A stretch of DNA of 9,240 nt from Acidobacteriota bacterium (GTDB lineage Bacteria; Acidobacteriota; Thermoanaerobaculia; Multivoradales; SZUA-115). This document shows positions 1 to 5,814 of this stretch, piece by piece. The notes beneath the pieces were generated by a model that saw only the letters and a program-made list of their open reading frames with translations, was not told where the DNA came from and made no database searches. The position numbers and the translations under genes are program-made. The DNA lies in assembly GCA_003231035.1 (NCBI GenBank), contig QIHU01000462.1:1-9240 (forward strand), given 5' to 3'. The number at the start of each line of letters is the position of its first letter. Within the stretch, counting starts at the first letter, position 1.

Positions 1-515
1 TCGAGGAACAGCCCGCGGACCATGCCGAGACCACCATTCGCGTCAACTACCTCGGCCTCACTCGCACCGTCCGCCATGCTCTGCCGCACCTTCTGGCGGC
101 GGCGCCGGCACACGTCCTGGGAATGACCTCCTCCGCGGCGTTGATCCCCCACAAGGGCGGCTCGGCGTACTGCGCCTCCAAAGCCGCCTCGAATCAATAT
201 CTCGCCGCGCTACGCCTTGAAGTGTTCGACCGCGGAGTCGGCGTCAGCTGGATCTGCCCCGGCGTTGTCGAGACCCCCTTCATCGAAAAGGCCAAACTCG
301 ATCCCAACAGCGATCTGCCTAGGCTAGCCCGCTGGCTAGTGCGAACCTTGACCGCGGAAGAGGTCGCCCACAAGGCGCTGCGAGCCATCGAACGAAACCA
401 AAGCCTAGTCACCCTCCCTCCCATGATGCCCCTCCCTCCCATGATGCGCTTCCTAGCCTGGACCCGCCGCCTCACCCCTCGTTTCGGCGACTGGCTACAA
501 CGAGTTACCGGCTAG
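1..515 (+). CDS. Short-chain dehydrogenase/reductase (SDR), 3' part only
   Basis: The reading frame is open from the left window edge (first full codon at position 3) to TAG at 513-515, so the N-terminal Rossmann half with the dinucleotide-binding glycine motif lies outside. What remains is the catalytic half of a classical SDR. The structural Asn appears in VNYLG, the catalytic Ser in MTSSAA, and the catalytic Tyr and Lys in YCASK, followed by the PGVVETPF segment that usually helps close the cofactor site. These enzymes are NAD(P)-dependent oxidoreductases of alcohols, ketones or steroids; the overall style resembles the 11-beta-HSD1/DHRS7-like group, but the substrate cannot be told. The C-terminal tail carries a duplicated LPPMM block (412-447). 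The gene converges on bioA and overlaps it by 4 bases, with no terminator between them. It has no evident role in biotin synthesis. Confidence 0.9.
   Translation, partial: EEQPADHAETTIRVNYLGLTRTVRHALPHLLAAAPAHVLGMTSSAALIPHKGGSAYCASKAASNQYLAALRLEVFDRGVGVSWICPGVVETPFIEKAKLDPNSDLPRLARWLVRTLTAEEVAHKALRAIERNQSLVTLPPMMPLPPMMRFLAWTRRLTPRFGDWLQRVTG
412..447 (+). repeat. Perfect 18-bp tandem duplication inside the SDR gene
   Basis: Bases 412-429 and 430-447 are identical copies of an 18-base unit (CCCTCCCTCCCATGATGC). Because 18 is a multiple of three the frame is kept, and the protein reads LPPMMP then LPPMMR. The unit itself holds the shorter CCCT repeat, which could favour slipped-strand duplication. 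It lies in the C-terminal tail after the catalytic core, where extra residues should be tolerated. Confidence 0.9.
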
Positions 516-1844
516 AACTGATGGCTTTCCAGTTCTCCAAGCACCTCTTCGATGGCATCGAAGACCTGGTGACACTCTCCGTCGGTTACCACGTAAGGCG
601 GTAGAAAATAGATGATGTTGCCCAAGGGGCGCAGCAGCAATCCGCGGCGCAGGAATTGCTCGTAGAGCCAGGGGCCAACAGGTTCTAGGTACCCGTTGTC
701 GGAGGCTGTTCCACCATCGTTCGCCCCGATCTCGATGGCCACCATGGCTCCAAGACCACGCACGTTGGCAACCCGTGGATGGTCGCGTAAGGGTGCCACC
801 CGAGTTGTCATGAGTGTTTCGAGCTCGGCGATCCTGGCCAAGCACCTCTGGTCGTCAAAGATCTCTAGGCTCTCCAACGCCACAGCACACGACAAGGCGT
901 TGCCGGTGAACGAGTAAGAAGGTCCGGCTCCTGTCGTCATTCCAGAAATTCTGGTAGATCTCCTCACTGGCCAGGGTCACCGCCAACGGCAGGTAGCCGG
1001 CGGTCAATCCCTTGGACAGGCACAGTAGATCCGGCTCGATCGGTCCGTGCTCGCAGGCGAACAGACGACCCGTGCGACCGAAGCCGGTGAAGACCTCGTC
1101 CGCGATCAGCGGGATGCCGTACTCTTGGGTTAGCGTCCGCACCTGACGTAGGAATTCGGGTGGCCAGACGATCATCCCGCCCGCCCCCTGCACCATTGGC
1201 TCGATGATCACCGCGGCAACCCGCTCGCCTTCGCGCGCCAGCACCTCTTCCAGGGTCGGCGAGGGCACCGGCGGCTCCGGCGCACCGGGATAGTGTCCAG
1301 CGTAGGGCCCTCGCGCCCGTCGCACGGTGCAAAAGAGTTCTGAGAAAGCATGATGAAAGACCTCGACACCGCCCGCGGCCATCGCCCCGAAGGTGTCGCC
1401 ATGGTAGGCATGGTCTAGGGCGACGAAGAGATTGCGCCCAGTCTCGCCACGGTTGATCCACCCTTGATAGGCCATCTTGAGGGCCACTTCGACCGCGGTC
1501 GAGCCATCGTCTGAATAGAAAACTCGCTGCAACGACGCCGGAGTGCGCTTCACCAATTCGGCAGCCAGAAGCGACGCGGGCTCGTGGGCGAAGCCGGCGA
1601 AGATCACCTGCGCCATCTTCTCGGCCTGCTCGGCCAGCGCTCGGTTGAGTCGCGGATGAGCGTGGCCGTGAATGTTTACCCACCACGACGAAATGCCATC
1701 GAGCAGGCGGCGACCGTCGGCCAACTCCAGATAGGCACCCTCGGCCCGCACCACCGGTAGCGGCGGCGGTGCCGTCTTCATCTGGGTGTAGGGATGCCAT
1801 ACGAAACGGCGGTCGTCGTCCAACCAACTAGGATCGGTGGTCAT
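512..1844 (-). pseudogene. bioA: Frameshifted bioA: adenosylmethionine-8-amino-7-oxononanoate aminotransferase
   Basis: BioA is a PLP enzyme (fold type I, class III aminotransferase) that uses S-adenosylmethionine to aminate KAPA to 7,8-diaminopelargonate. The start is ATG at 1844-1842, overlapping the bioD stop as ATGA and preceded by AAGGAGA (1857-1851); a GTG at 1850 is too close to that site. From this ATG the protein shows WHPYTQ (about 16-21), the WWVNIHGHAHP block (about 54-64), DDGSTAVE, HAYHGDTFG, the PLP-pyridine Asp in IADEVF (D249) and the PLP Lys in LSKG (K278). After TF (codon 920-918) the frame fails: it runs 20 unrelated residues to a stop at 857-855. Homology resumes in the +1 frame at TCG 913-911 with SFTGNALSCA and continues to the C-terminal RPLGNIIYFLPPY and TAG at 514-512. 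Only 4 nt lie between TTC and TCG, where the family has about four codons (xHGH), so about 8 nt seem lost. The rebuilt length is about 446 residues, normal for BioA. The truncated 329-residue product should be inactive. Confidence 0.85.
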
Positions 1845-2497
1845 CGGCACTCTCCTTGGCTTTGATCGAGCAAGCCCGCTAGCTGCCCAGCGGTATCGAA
1901 TCCACTCGCGGCTTGGGTCACCGTCGAACGGTTCAACGGGTCGAGCACAGGGAGCTCCGCGATGACCTCGACCTCCCCGAAGCGCTCAATGGCCTCGCGG
2001 TTGTCGCGGTTCGGCGGTCCGTTGAGGACCACTCCAGCCACCGGTACCCGCTGCGCCCGCAAGGCGGCGAGGCTCAGGAGGGTGTGATTGAGGGTGCCCA
2101 GTTGGCTCGATGCCACCAGCAGGCAGGGTTGTCCCCACTGCACCAGCAGGTCGAGGAAAAGAACTCCGTCGTCGCGCAGCGGAACCATCACACCGCCGAT
2201 GCCCTCGATCACCAAGCCCGATTCACGGCCCTTTGGCACCAGCCTCTCGACTTCGATCGACTCCCCAGCCCAGCGCGCCGCCAAGTGTGGCGAGACCGGG
2301 GGATCGAAGGAGTATCCCTCCTCCAGAATCCTCGTCCCCTCCGGCGCCAGCCGCTGCACGGTTTCGCTATCGCTGCCTTCACAAGCACCGCTGGCCACCG
2401 GTTTCCAGTAAGAGGCTTGCCGGTACCGGGCTAACAGTAAGGCGCTGACCACTGTCTTGCCGACCTCAGTACCCGTCGCGGTGACCACTAGGCTCAC
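1841..2497 (-). CDS. bioD: ATP-dependent dethiobiotin synthetase BioD
   Basis: BioD carboxylates DAPA with CO2 and closes the ureido ring at the cost of ATP, giving dethiobiotin; it is a cytosolic P-loop enzyme, usually a dimer. The start is GTG at 2497-2495, overlapping the bioF stop as GTGA with a run of G just upstream (about 2501-2507). It gives the classic N-terminus MSLVVTATGTEVGKT with the P-loop Lys at K14. A TTG 24 bases earlier is possible but adds residues absent from the family. Other family marks are YWKPVASG with the substrate-binding Lys (K33), the GSDSE segment, DPPVSPHLAA, the acidic IEGIGG loop (E99) and the nucleotide-base segment VLNGPPN. The length is 218 residues, against 225 in E. 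coli. The stop TGA (1843-1841) overlaps the bioA ATG, so the genes should be translationally coupled. I see no defect in this gene. Confidence 0.95.
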   Translation of the reverse strand: MSLVVTATGTEVGKTVVSALLLARYRQASYWKPVASGACEGSDSETVQRLAPEGTRILEEGYSFDPPVSPHLAARWAGESIEVERLVPKGRESGLVIEGIGGVMVPLRDDGVLFLDLLVQWGQPCLLVASSQLGTLNHTLLSLAALRAQRVPVAGVVLNGPPNRDNREAIERFGEVEVIAELPVLDPLNRSTVTQAASGFDTAGQLAGLLDQSQGECR

Positions 2498-3726
2498 GGT
2501 GCCCCCCCAGCGGCCCGGCAAGCCTCCCCAATCGGCGCGGCTAGTGGGCCGACCAACAACCCTGCCTCCTTCATCGCGTCGCCAATCGCCTCCGCCAGCC
2601 GATCGATCTGCGCCTTAGAGTGGGAGGCATGGACTGAGACCCGCAATCGCGACGTTCCCGTTGCAACGGTGGGTGGACGCACGGCGCGCACATCGAACCC
2701 GCGACGGCTCACCGCCGCCGCCACTTGCAAAGCCCGCTCAGTATCACCGAGTAAGACCGGCACGATCGGCCCTCGCCCGAGCGGTCGCGCCAATCCACGG
2801 TCGACCAACGCGCGGCGAAGTTGCTCGGACAGCTCGCCGACGCGCTGGCGCAGTTCGGGCTCAGCCGCTACCCGGTCTAGCGCCAAGTCCACCCCTGCGA
2901 GCAGCAGAGGCGGCGGCGCGGTGGTGAAGACGAAGGACCGCGCATGATCTATCAAGTGATCGATCACCGCCCGCGGTCCGCTAACCATGCCACCGAAGAG
3001 ACCGAGAGCCTTGCCAAAGGTCGAAGACACCGCCAAGGTTCGCTCCTCCACACCCGACGCCTCGACCAAGCCGGAGCCACGCGCACCGTAGAGACCGGTG
3101 GCATGGGCATCGTCCACGATCAGCAGAGCACTGTGGCGCTCCACTAACTCGGCATAACGCTCCAGCGGCGCCGTGTCCCCGTCCATGCTGAACAGCGACT
3201 CGGTGACCAAGAAGGTGCGGCCGGTCGGGTGCGGTGCGGCCAGCGCCGCTTCGATCGCCTCCAGATCAAGGTGCGGGACGATGACTTTCCGACACCCTGA
3301 CAGGCGCAGTCCATCGATCAAACTGGCGTGGTTGAGGGCATCGGAGATCGCTCGGTCCTCAGGACCTAGCAGGGCGGTGAGGAGCCCTAGGTTGGCCTGA
3401 TAGCCGGTGGCAAAAAGTAAGGCGGCCGAGGCCCCTTTGAAGCGCGCTAGCCTCGACTCCAACTGCAAATGCGCCGTGGTGGTGCCGCGCAGCAACCTGG
3501 AGGCCGGTGCCGCGTGGGGCGATCCTTTCCAGCCCTCCCAGCGCTTCCAAAGCGCCCGTGCCGTGGCGGCGTCGGCAGCGAAACCTAGGTAGTCATTCGA
3601 GCAGAAATCGATCCCTTCGGCGGTGGCATCCAGCCCTCGGGCCAAGCCCTGCCGCTGGCGACGTCGACGCCTCACGAACAGCTCTTCGAGCAGAGACTCC
3701 ATCCGCTCAACCACCCACCAGGACAC
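2494..3726 (-). CDS. bioF: 8-amino-7-oxononanoate synthase BioF
   Basis: BioF is a PLP enzyme of the alpha-oxoamine synthase family. It decarboxylates L-alanine and joins it to a pimeloyl thioester to make KAPA. Numbering from GTG 3726, the marks are FCSNDYLGF (41-49), the SRLLRG loop (76-81), NHASLIDG (132-139) with the His that stacks on PLP, VTESLFSMDGD (174-184), VDDAHATG (204-211) with the cofactor Asp and His, and the PLP Lys K239 in STFGKALG. The C-terminal PPTVATGTSRLRVSVHASH block is also present. All key residues are there, plus a tail of about 20 residues past the usual end. The start is uncertain. GTG at 3726 abuts the bioB stop (TGAGTG) and fits the coupled pattern but lacks a clear Shine-Dalgarno site; ATG at 3702 gives the more usual N-terminus MESLLEEL and 402 residues. 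A run of arginines (VRRRRRQRQ) sits near the N-terminus. Confidence 0.95.
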   Translation of the reverse strand: MSWWVVERMESLLEELFVRRRRRQRQGLARGLDATAEGIDFCSNDYLGFAADAATARALWKRWEGWKGSPHAAPASRLLRGTTTAHLQLESRLARFKGASAALLFATGYQANLGLLTALLGPEDRAISDALNHASLIDGLRLSGCRKVIVPHLDLEAIEAALAAPHPTGRTFLVTESLFSMDGDTAPLERYAELVERHSALLIVDDAHATGLYGARGSGLVEASGVEERTLAVSSTFGKALGLFGGMVSGPRAVIDHLIDHARSFVFTTAPPPLLLAGVDLALDRVAAEPELRQRVGELSEQLRRALVDRGLARPLGRGPIVPVLLGDTERALQVAAAVSRRGFDVRAVRPPTVATGTSRLRVSVHASHSKAQIDRLAEAIGDAMKEAGLLVGPLAAPIGEACRAAGGAP

Positions 3727-4740
3727 TCAAAGTTCGGCCGGAGAAAGGCCGAGGCGAGCGAGCAGCGAACGGTCGCGATCCTCGCCAGGGTTGGGGGTGG
3801 TGAGAAGTTTTTCGCCGGTGAAGATCGAGTTGGCTCCAGCCAGGAAGCAGAGTGCCTGCGTCTCGTCCGACATCTGAGTGCGCCCCGCCGACAGTCGCAC
3901 ACGGCTGGTGGGGAGCACCAGTCGCGCGGTGGCGACCATCCGCACCACCTCGAACGGATCGAGCGGCGCGGCCTCGGCCAACGGCGTCCCCTCGACCGCC
4001 ACCAGAGCATTGATCGGCACACTCTCTGGGTGGGGGTCGAGGCTCGCCAAGACGGCCAGCATCGACAACCGGTCTTCCAACCGCTCACCCATGCCCAGAA
4101 TGCCGCCGCTACACAGTGTCATGCCGGCATCGCGCGCCCGCTTCAAGGTGCGCAAGCGATCGTCGAAGGAGCGGGTCGAGATCACCCGGTCGTAATACTC
4201 CGGCCCGGTATCGAGATTGTGGTTGTAGGCGGTCAAACCGGCCTCGGCCAAGCGCTCGGCCTGCCCATCGCTCAGCATGCCGAGGGTGCAACAGACCTCC
4301 ATTCCCAGCGCTCCCACCCCGCGCACCATCTCCAAAACCCGGTCGAACTCCTCACCGTCGCGCACCTCGCGCCAGGCCGCGCCCATGCAAAAGCGGGTGG
4401 AGCCCCCTTCTTGGGCCACCCGAGCGGCGCTGAGGACCTGCTCGACATCCATCAGTGCTTGGTGCTCGACCCCAGTCGAGTAGCGGGCGCTTTGCGGACA
4501 GTAGGCACAGTCCTCCGGGCAGCCTCCCGTCTTGACCGACAACAAGGTACACAACTGCACCTGAGTCGGGTCATGGTGTTGACGATGCACCGTCTGCGCC
4601 GAGAACAAGAGGTCGGGTAGCGATTGAGAATAGAGGGCCGCGATCTCACCATCCGTCCAATCATGACGCTGCCGCGTTGACGCCCTTGTCGGCTCAACCA
4701 CGCTGTCCCCATTCGACATTGAGGCGATGTTGGTTTCCAT
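3727..4740 (-). CDS. bioB: Biotin synthase BioB (radical SAM)
   Basis: BioB inserts sulfur into dethiobiotin by radical SAM chemistry, using a [4Fe-4S] cluster and an auxiliary [2Fe-2S] cluster as sulfur donor. The start is ATG at 4740-4738, 11 nt after AGGAG (4756-4752), giving 337 residues; a second ATG at 4719 has no such site, and the open frame further upstream to 4974 does not look like BioB. The SAM-cluster motif is CPEDCAYC (C74, C78, C81). Ligands expected for the second cluster are present: Cys in RFCMGAAWR (C118), the first Cys in EVCCTLG (C150), Cys in LCSGGILG (C210) and the Arg in VRLSAGR. YNHNLDT and the C-terminal AGANSIFTGEKLLTT block complete the family pattern. It is the first gene of the operon; its stop TGA directly abuts the bioF GTG. 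The gene appears intact. Confidence 0.96.
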   Translation of the reverse strand: METNIASMSNGDSVVEPTRASTRQRHDWTDGEIAALYSQSLPDLLFSAQTVHRQHHDPTQVQLCTLLSVKTGGCPEDCAYCPQSARYSTGVEHQALMDVEQVLSAARVAQEGGSTRFCMGAAWREVRDGEEFDRVLEMVRGVGALGMEVCCTLGMLSDGQAERLAEAGLTAYNHNLDTGPEYYDRVISTRSFDDRLRTLKRARDAGMTLCSGGILGMGERLEDRLSMLAVLASLDPHPESVPINALVAVEGTPLAEAAPLDPFEVVRMVATARLVLPTSRVRLSAGRTQMSDETQALCFLAGANSIFTGEKLLTTPNPGEDRDRSLLARLGLSPAEL

Positions 4741-4751
4741 GCTACGCGGAT

Positions 4752-4756
4752 CTCCT
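4752..4756 (-). promoter_or_regulatory. Ribosome binding site of bioB
   Basis: AGGAG on the minus strand lies 11 nt before ATG 4740. The spacing is somewhat long, but it is the only good site near the BioB N-terminus and selects 4740 over the in-frame ATG at 4719. Confidence 0.6.
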
Positions 4757-4767
4757 AGTCGGTATCG

Positions 4768-4793
4768 GGTTCGTCCTGGAGGATAGACGAACC
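4768..4793. promoter_or_regulatory. Perfect inverted repeat in front of bioB (operator or leader hairpin)
   Basis: GGTTCGTC (4768-4775) and GACGAACC (4786-4793) are perfect 8-bp inverted arms separated by 10 bases, 28 bases upstream of the bioB ATG. As DNA it could be an operator for a dimeric repressor; as RNA on the bioB side it forms an 8-bp stem with loop UAUCCUCCAG. It does not match the BirA box, whose half-sites point the other way (GTAAACC...GGTTTAC), nor the BioR site. Its link to biotin control is inferred from position only. Confidence 0.45.
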
Positions 4794-4802
4794 GCCCATA
4801 GG

Positions 4803-4832
4803 TTGCTAGCGCTCTCAGAGCCCTGGTATGGT
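4803..4832 (+). promoter_or_regulatory. Candidate sigma-70-type promoter for the FKBP gene
   Basis: A -35-like TTGCTA (4803-4808) and a -10-like TATGGT (4827-4832) are separated by 18 bases, with TGG directly before the -10 box as an extended -10 element. Transcription would start near 4839, leaving a leader of about 86 bases before ATG 4925. No equally good promoter is seen on the bioB strand in this region. Confidence 0.4.
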
Positions 4833-4850
4833 CCCCCCTCCTACAGAACC

Positions 4851-4868
4851 GAGGGCCTTCCGGCCCTC
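4851..4868 (+). other. GC-rich hairpin in the FKBP leader
   Basis: GAGGGCC (4851-4857), loop TTCC and GGCCCTC (4862-4868) form a perfect 7-bp stem with a 4-base loop. It is followed by TTGATTC, too poor in T for a strong terminator. It lies downstream of the candidate promoter and so would be at or near the 5' end of the mRNA, where it might stabilise or attenuate the transcript. Confidence 0.4.
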
Positions 4869-4924
4869 TTGATTCATCCCGATACCAGCCCGAACCAGGT
4901 GCCACGGAAAAAGGAGTTCGTTCG

Positions 4925-5662
4925 ATGAAAGCTGCAATGTCCATGTTATCCGCCCTCGGCCTGACGGCGACCATGCTCGCCTGCGCGGCGACTACGGAGC
5001 CGGCCGCGGCGGTCGAGCTTGAAACTGAAGACCAGAAGATTCTCTATGCAGTCGGCCTCGCGGTGGCGCAGAACTTCGGTCAACTCAACTTCAGCGAAGA
5101 GGAGCTCGTCTTCGTGGTGGAAGGTCTCACCGATGGCTCGTTGAAGCGCGACGAGAAAGTGAGCCTCCAAGAGTACGGCCCCAAGCTGCAAGCTTTCGCC
5201 CAGAAGCGGGCCGAAGCGGCGATGGCGCTCGAGAAGGAAGAAGCGGCCAAGTTCATCACCTCGATGGAAGGCCAGGACGGTCTCACCAAGACCGAGTCCG
5301 GCATGCTCTACGGCGAGATGACTCCCGGTACCGGCGAGAGTCCGGCGGCCAGCGACACGGTCAGTGTCCACTACCACGGCACCCTGCGCGACGGCACCGT
5401 CTTTGACAGCTCGGTCGATCGTGGAGAGCCGGCGAAGTTCCCGCTCAACCAGGTGATCGGCTGCTGGACCGAGGGTGTTCAGAAGATGAAAGTCGGCGGC
5501 AAGGCCAAGTTGGTCTGCCCGCCGGAGCTCGCCTACGGCGACCGAGGCTCCCCTCCGGCCATCCCGGGCGGCGCCGTTCTCGTCTTTGAGGTCGAGTTGC
5601 TCGAGATCGTCAAGCCTGACGCACCGGTCGCCGAGCCGGCGACGCCTGGCACCGACGGCTAG
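4925..5662 (+). CDS. Exported FKBP-type peptidyl-prolyl cis-trans isomerase (FkpA/Mip-like)
   Basis: This enzyme catalyses cis-trans isomerisation at proline peptide bonds and likely helps fold envelope proteins. ATG 4925 follows AAGGAG (4911-4916) at 8-base spacing. Residues 1-20 look like an export signal ending in MLAC; C20 may be lipidated, although the -3 and -2 residues (M, L) are not a standard lipobox, so signal peptidase I cleavage nearer AAA (27-29) is also possible. Residues about 31-115 are a helical FKBP-N dimerisation region with a charged helix (95-109). Residues about 125-230 are the FKBP domain, with the expected pocket residues Y150, F160, D161, F172, V177-I178, W181, Y204, I213-P214 and F221. 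A 15-residue Pro/Ala tail ends the protein. The order of domains and the length of 245 match FkpA and Mip. It is transcribed alone, between a divergent biotin operon and a terminator. Confidence 0.93.
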   Translation: MKAAMSMLSALGLTATMLACAATTEPAAAVELETEDQKILYAVGLAVAQNFGQLNFSEEELVFVVEGLTDGSLKRDEKVSLQEYGPKLQAFAQKRAEAAMALEKEEAAKFITSMEGQDGLTKTESGMLYGEMTPGTGESPAASDTVSVHYHGTLRDGTVFDSSVDRGEPAKFPLNQVIGCWTEGVQKMKVGGKAKLVCPPELAYGDRGSPPAIPGGAVLVFEVELLEIVKPDAPVAEPATPGTDG

Positions 5663-5688
5663 TCTCACCACTACACAGCCAGCACATC

Positions 5689-5727
5689 GAGCCCGGGGCG
5701 CCAGGAAGCGGCCCGGGCTCTCTTGTT
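5689..5727 (+). terminator. Intrinsic terminator after the FKBP gene
   Basis: GAGCCCGGG (5689-5697) pairs perfectly with CCCGGGCTC (5712-5720) around a 14-base loop and is followed directly by TCTTGTT. The strong GC stem plus T-rich tail, 26 bases after the stop codon, fits a Rho-independent terminator and separates the isomerase from the kinase gene. Confidence 0.8.
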
Positions 5728-5814
5728 TCCACTTCCCGCCGAGGTTACAGCAAGGCTGACCGGAACAAGATTTGCATACCTCGATCTTGCATTTTGAACG
5801 AGGGTGTAAAGCTA

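Noticed and set aside
911..940. Programmed +1 ribosomal frameshift producing full-length BioA, or a restart at ATG 940
   Set aside because: A frameshift would still leave out the conserved HGH residues, there is no slippery or stalling signal I recognise, and ATG 940 has no ribosome site. Deletion is the simpler reading.
4768..4793. BirA operator before the biotin operon
   Set aside because: BirA half-sites have the form TTGTAAACC...GGTTTACAA; the repeat here has GGTT and AACC on the outside and a different core, so it was kept only as an unassigned inverted repeat.
4741..4974. Extending bioB upstream to 4974 for a 78-residue N-terminal extension
   Set aside because: The extension resembles no BioB sequence, runs through the inverted repeats and into the FKBP start, and a ribosome site supports ATG 4740.
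5772..5792. Direct repeat TTGCAT at 5772-5777 and 5787-5792 before the kinase gene
   Set aside because: A 6-base repeat with 15-base spacing is easily chance; no matching -10 box is found at a proper distance, so I do not call a promoter or operator.
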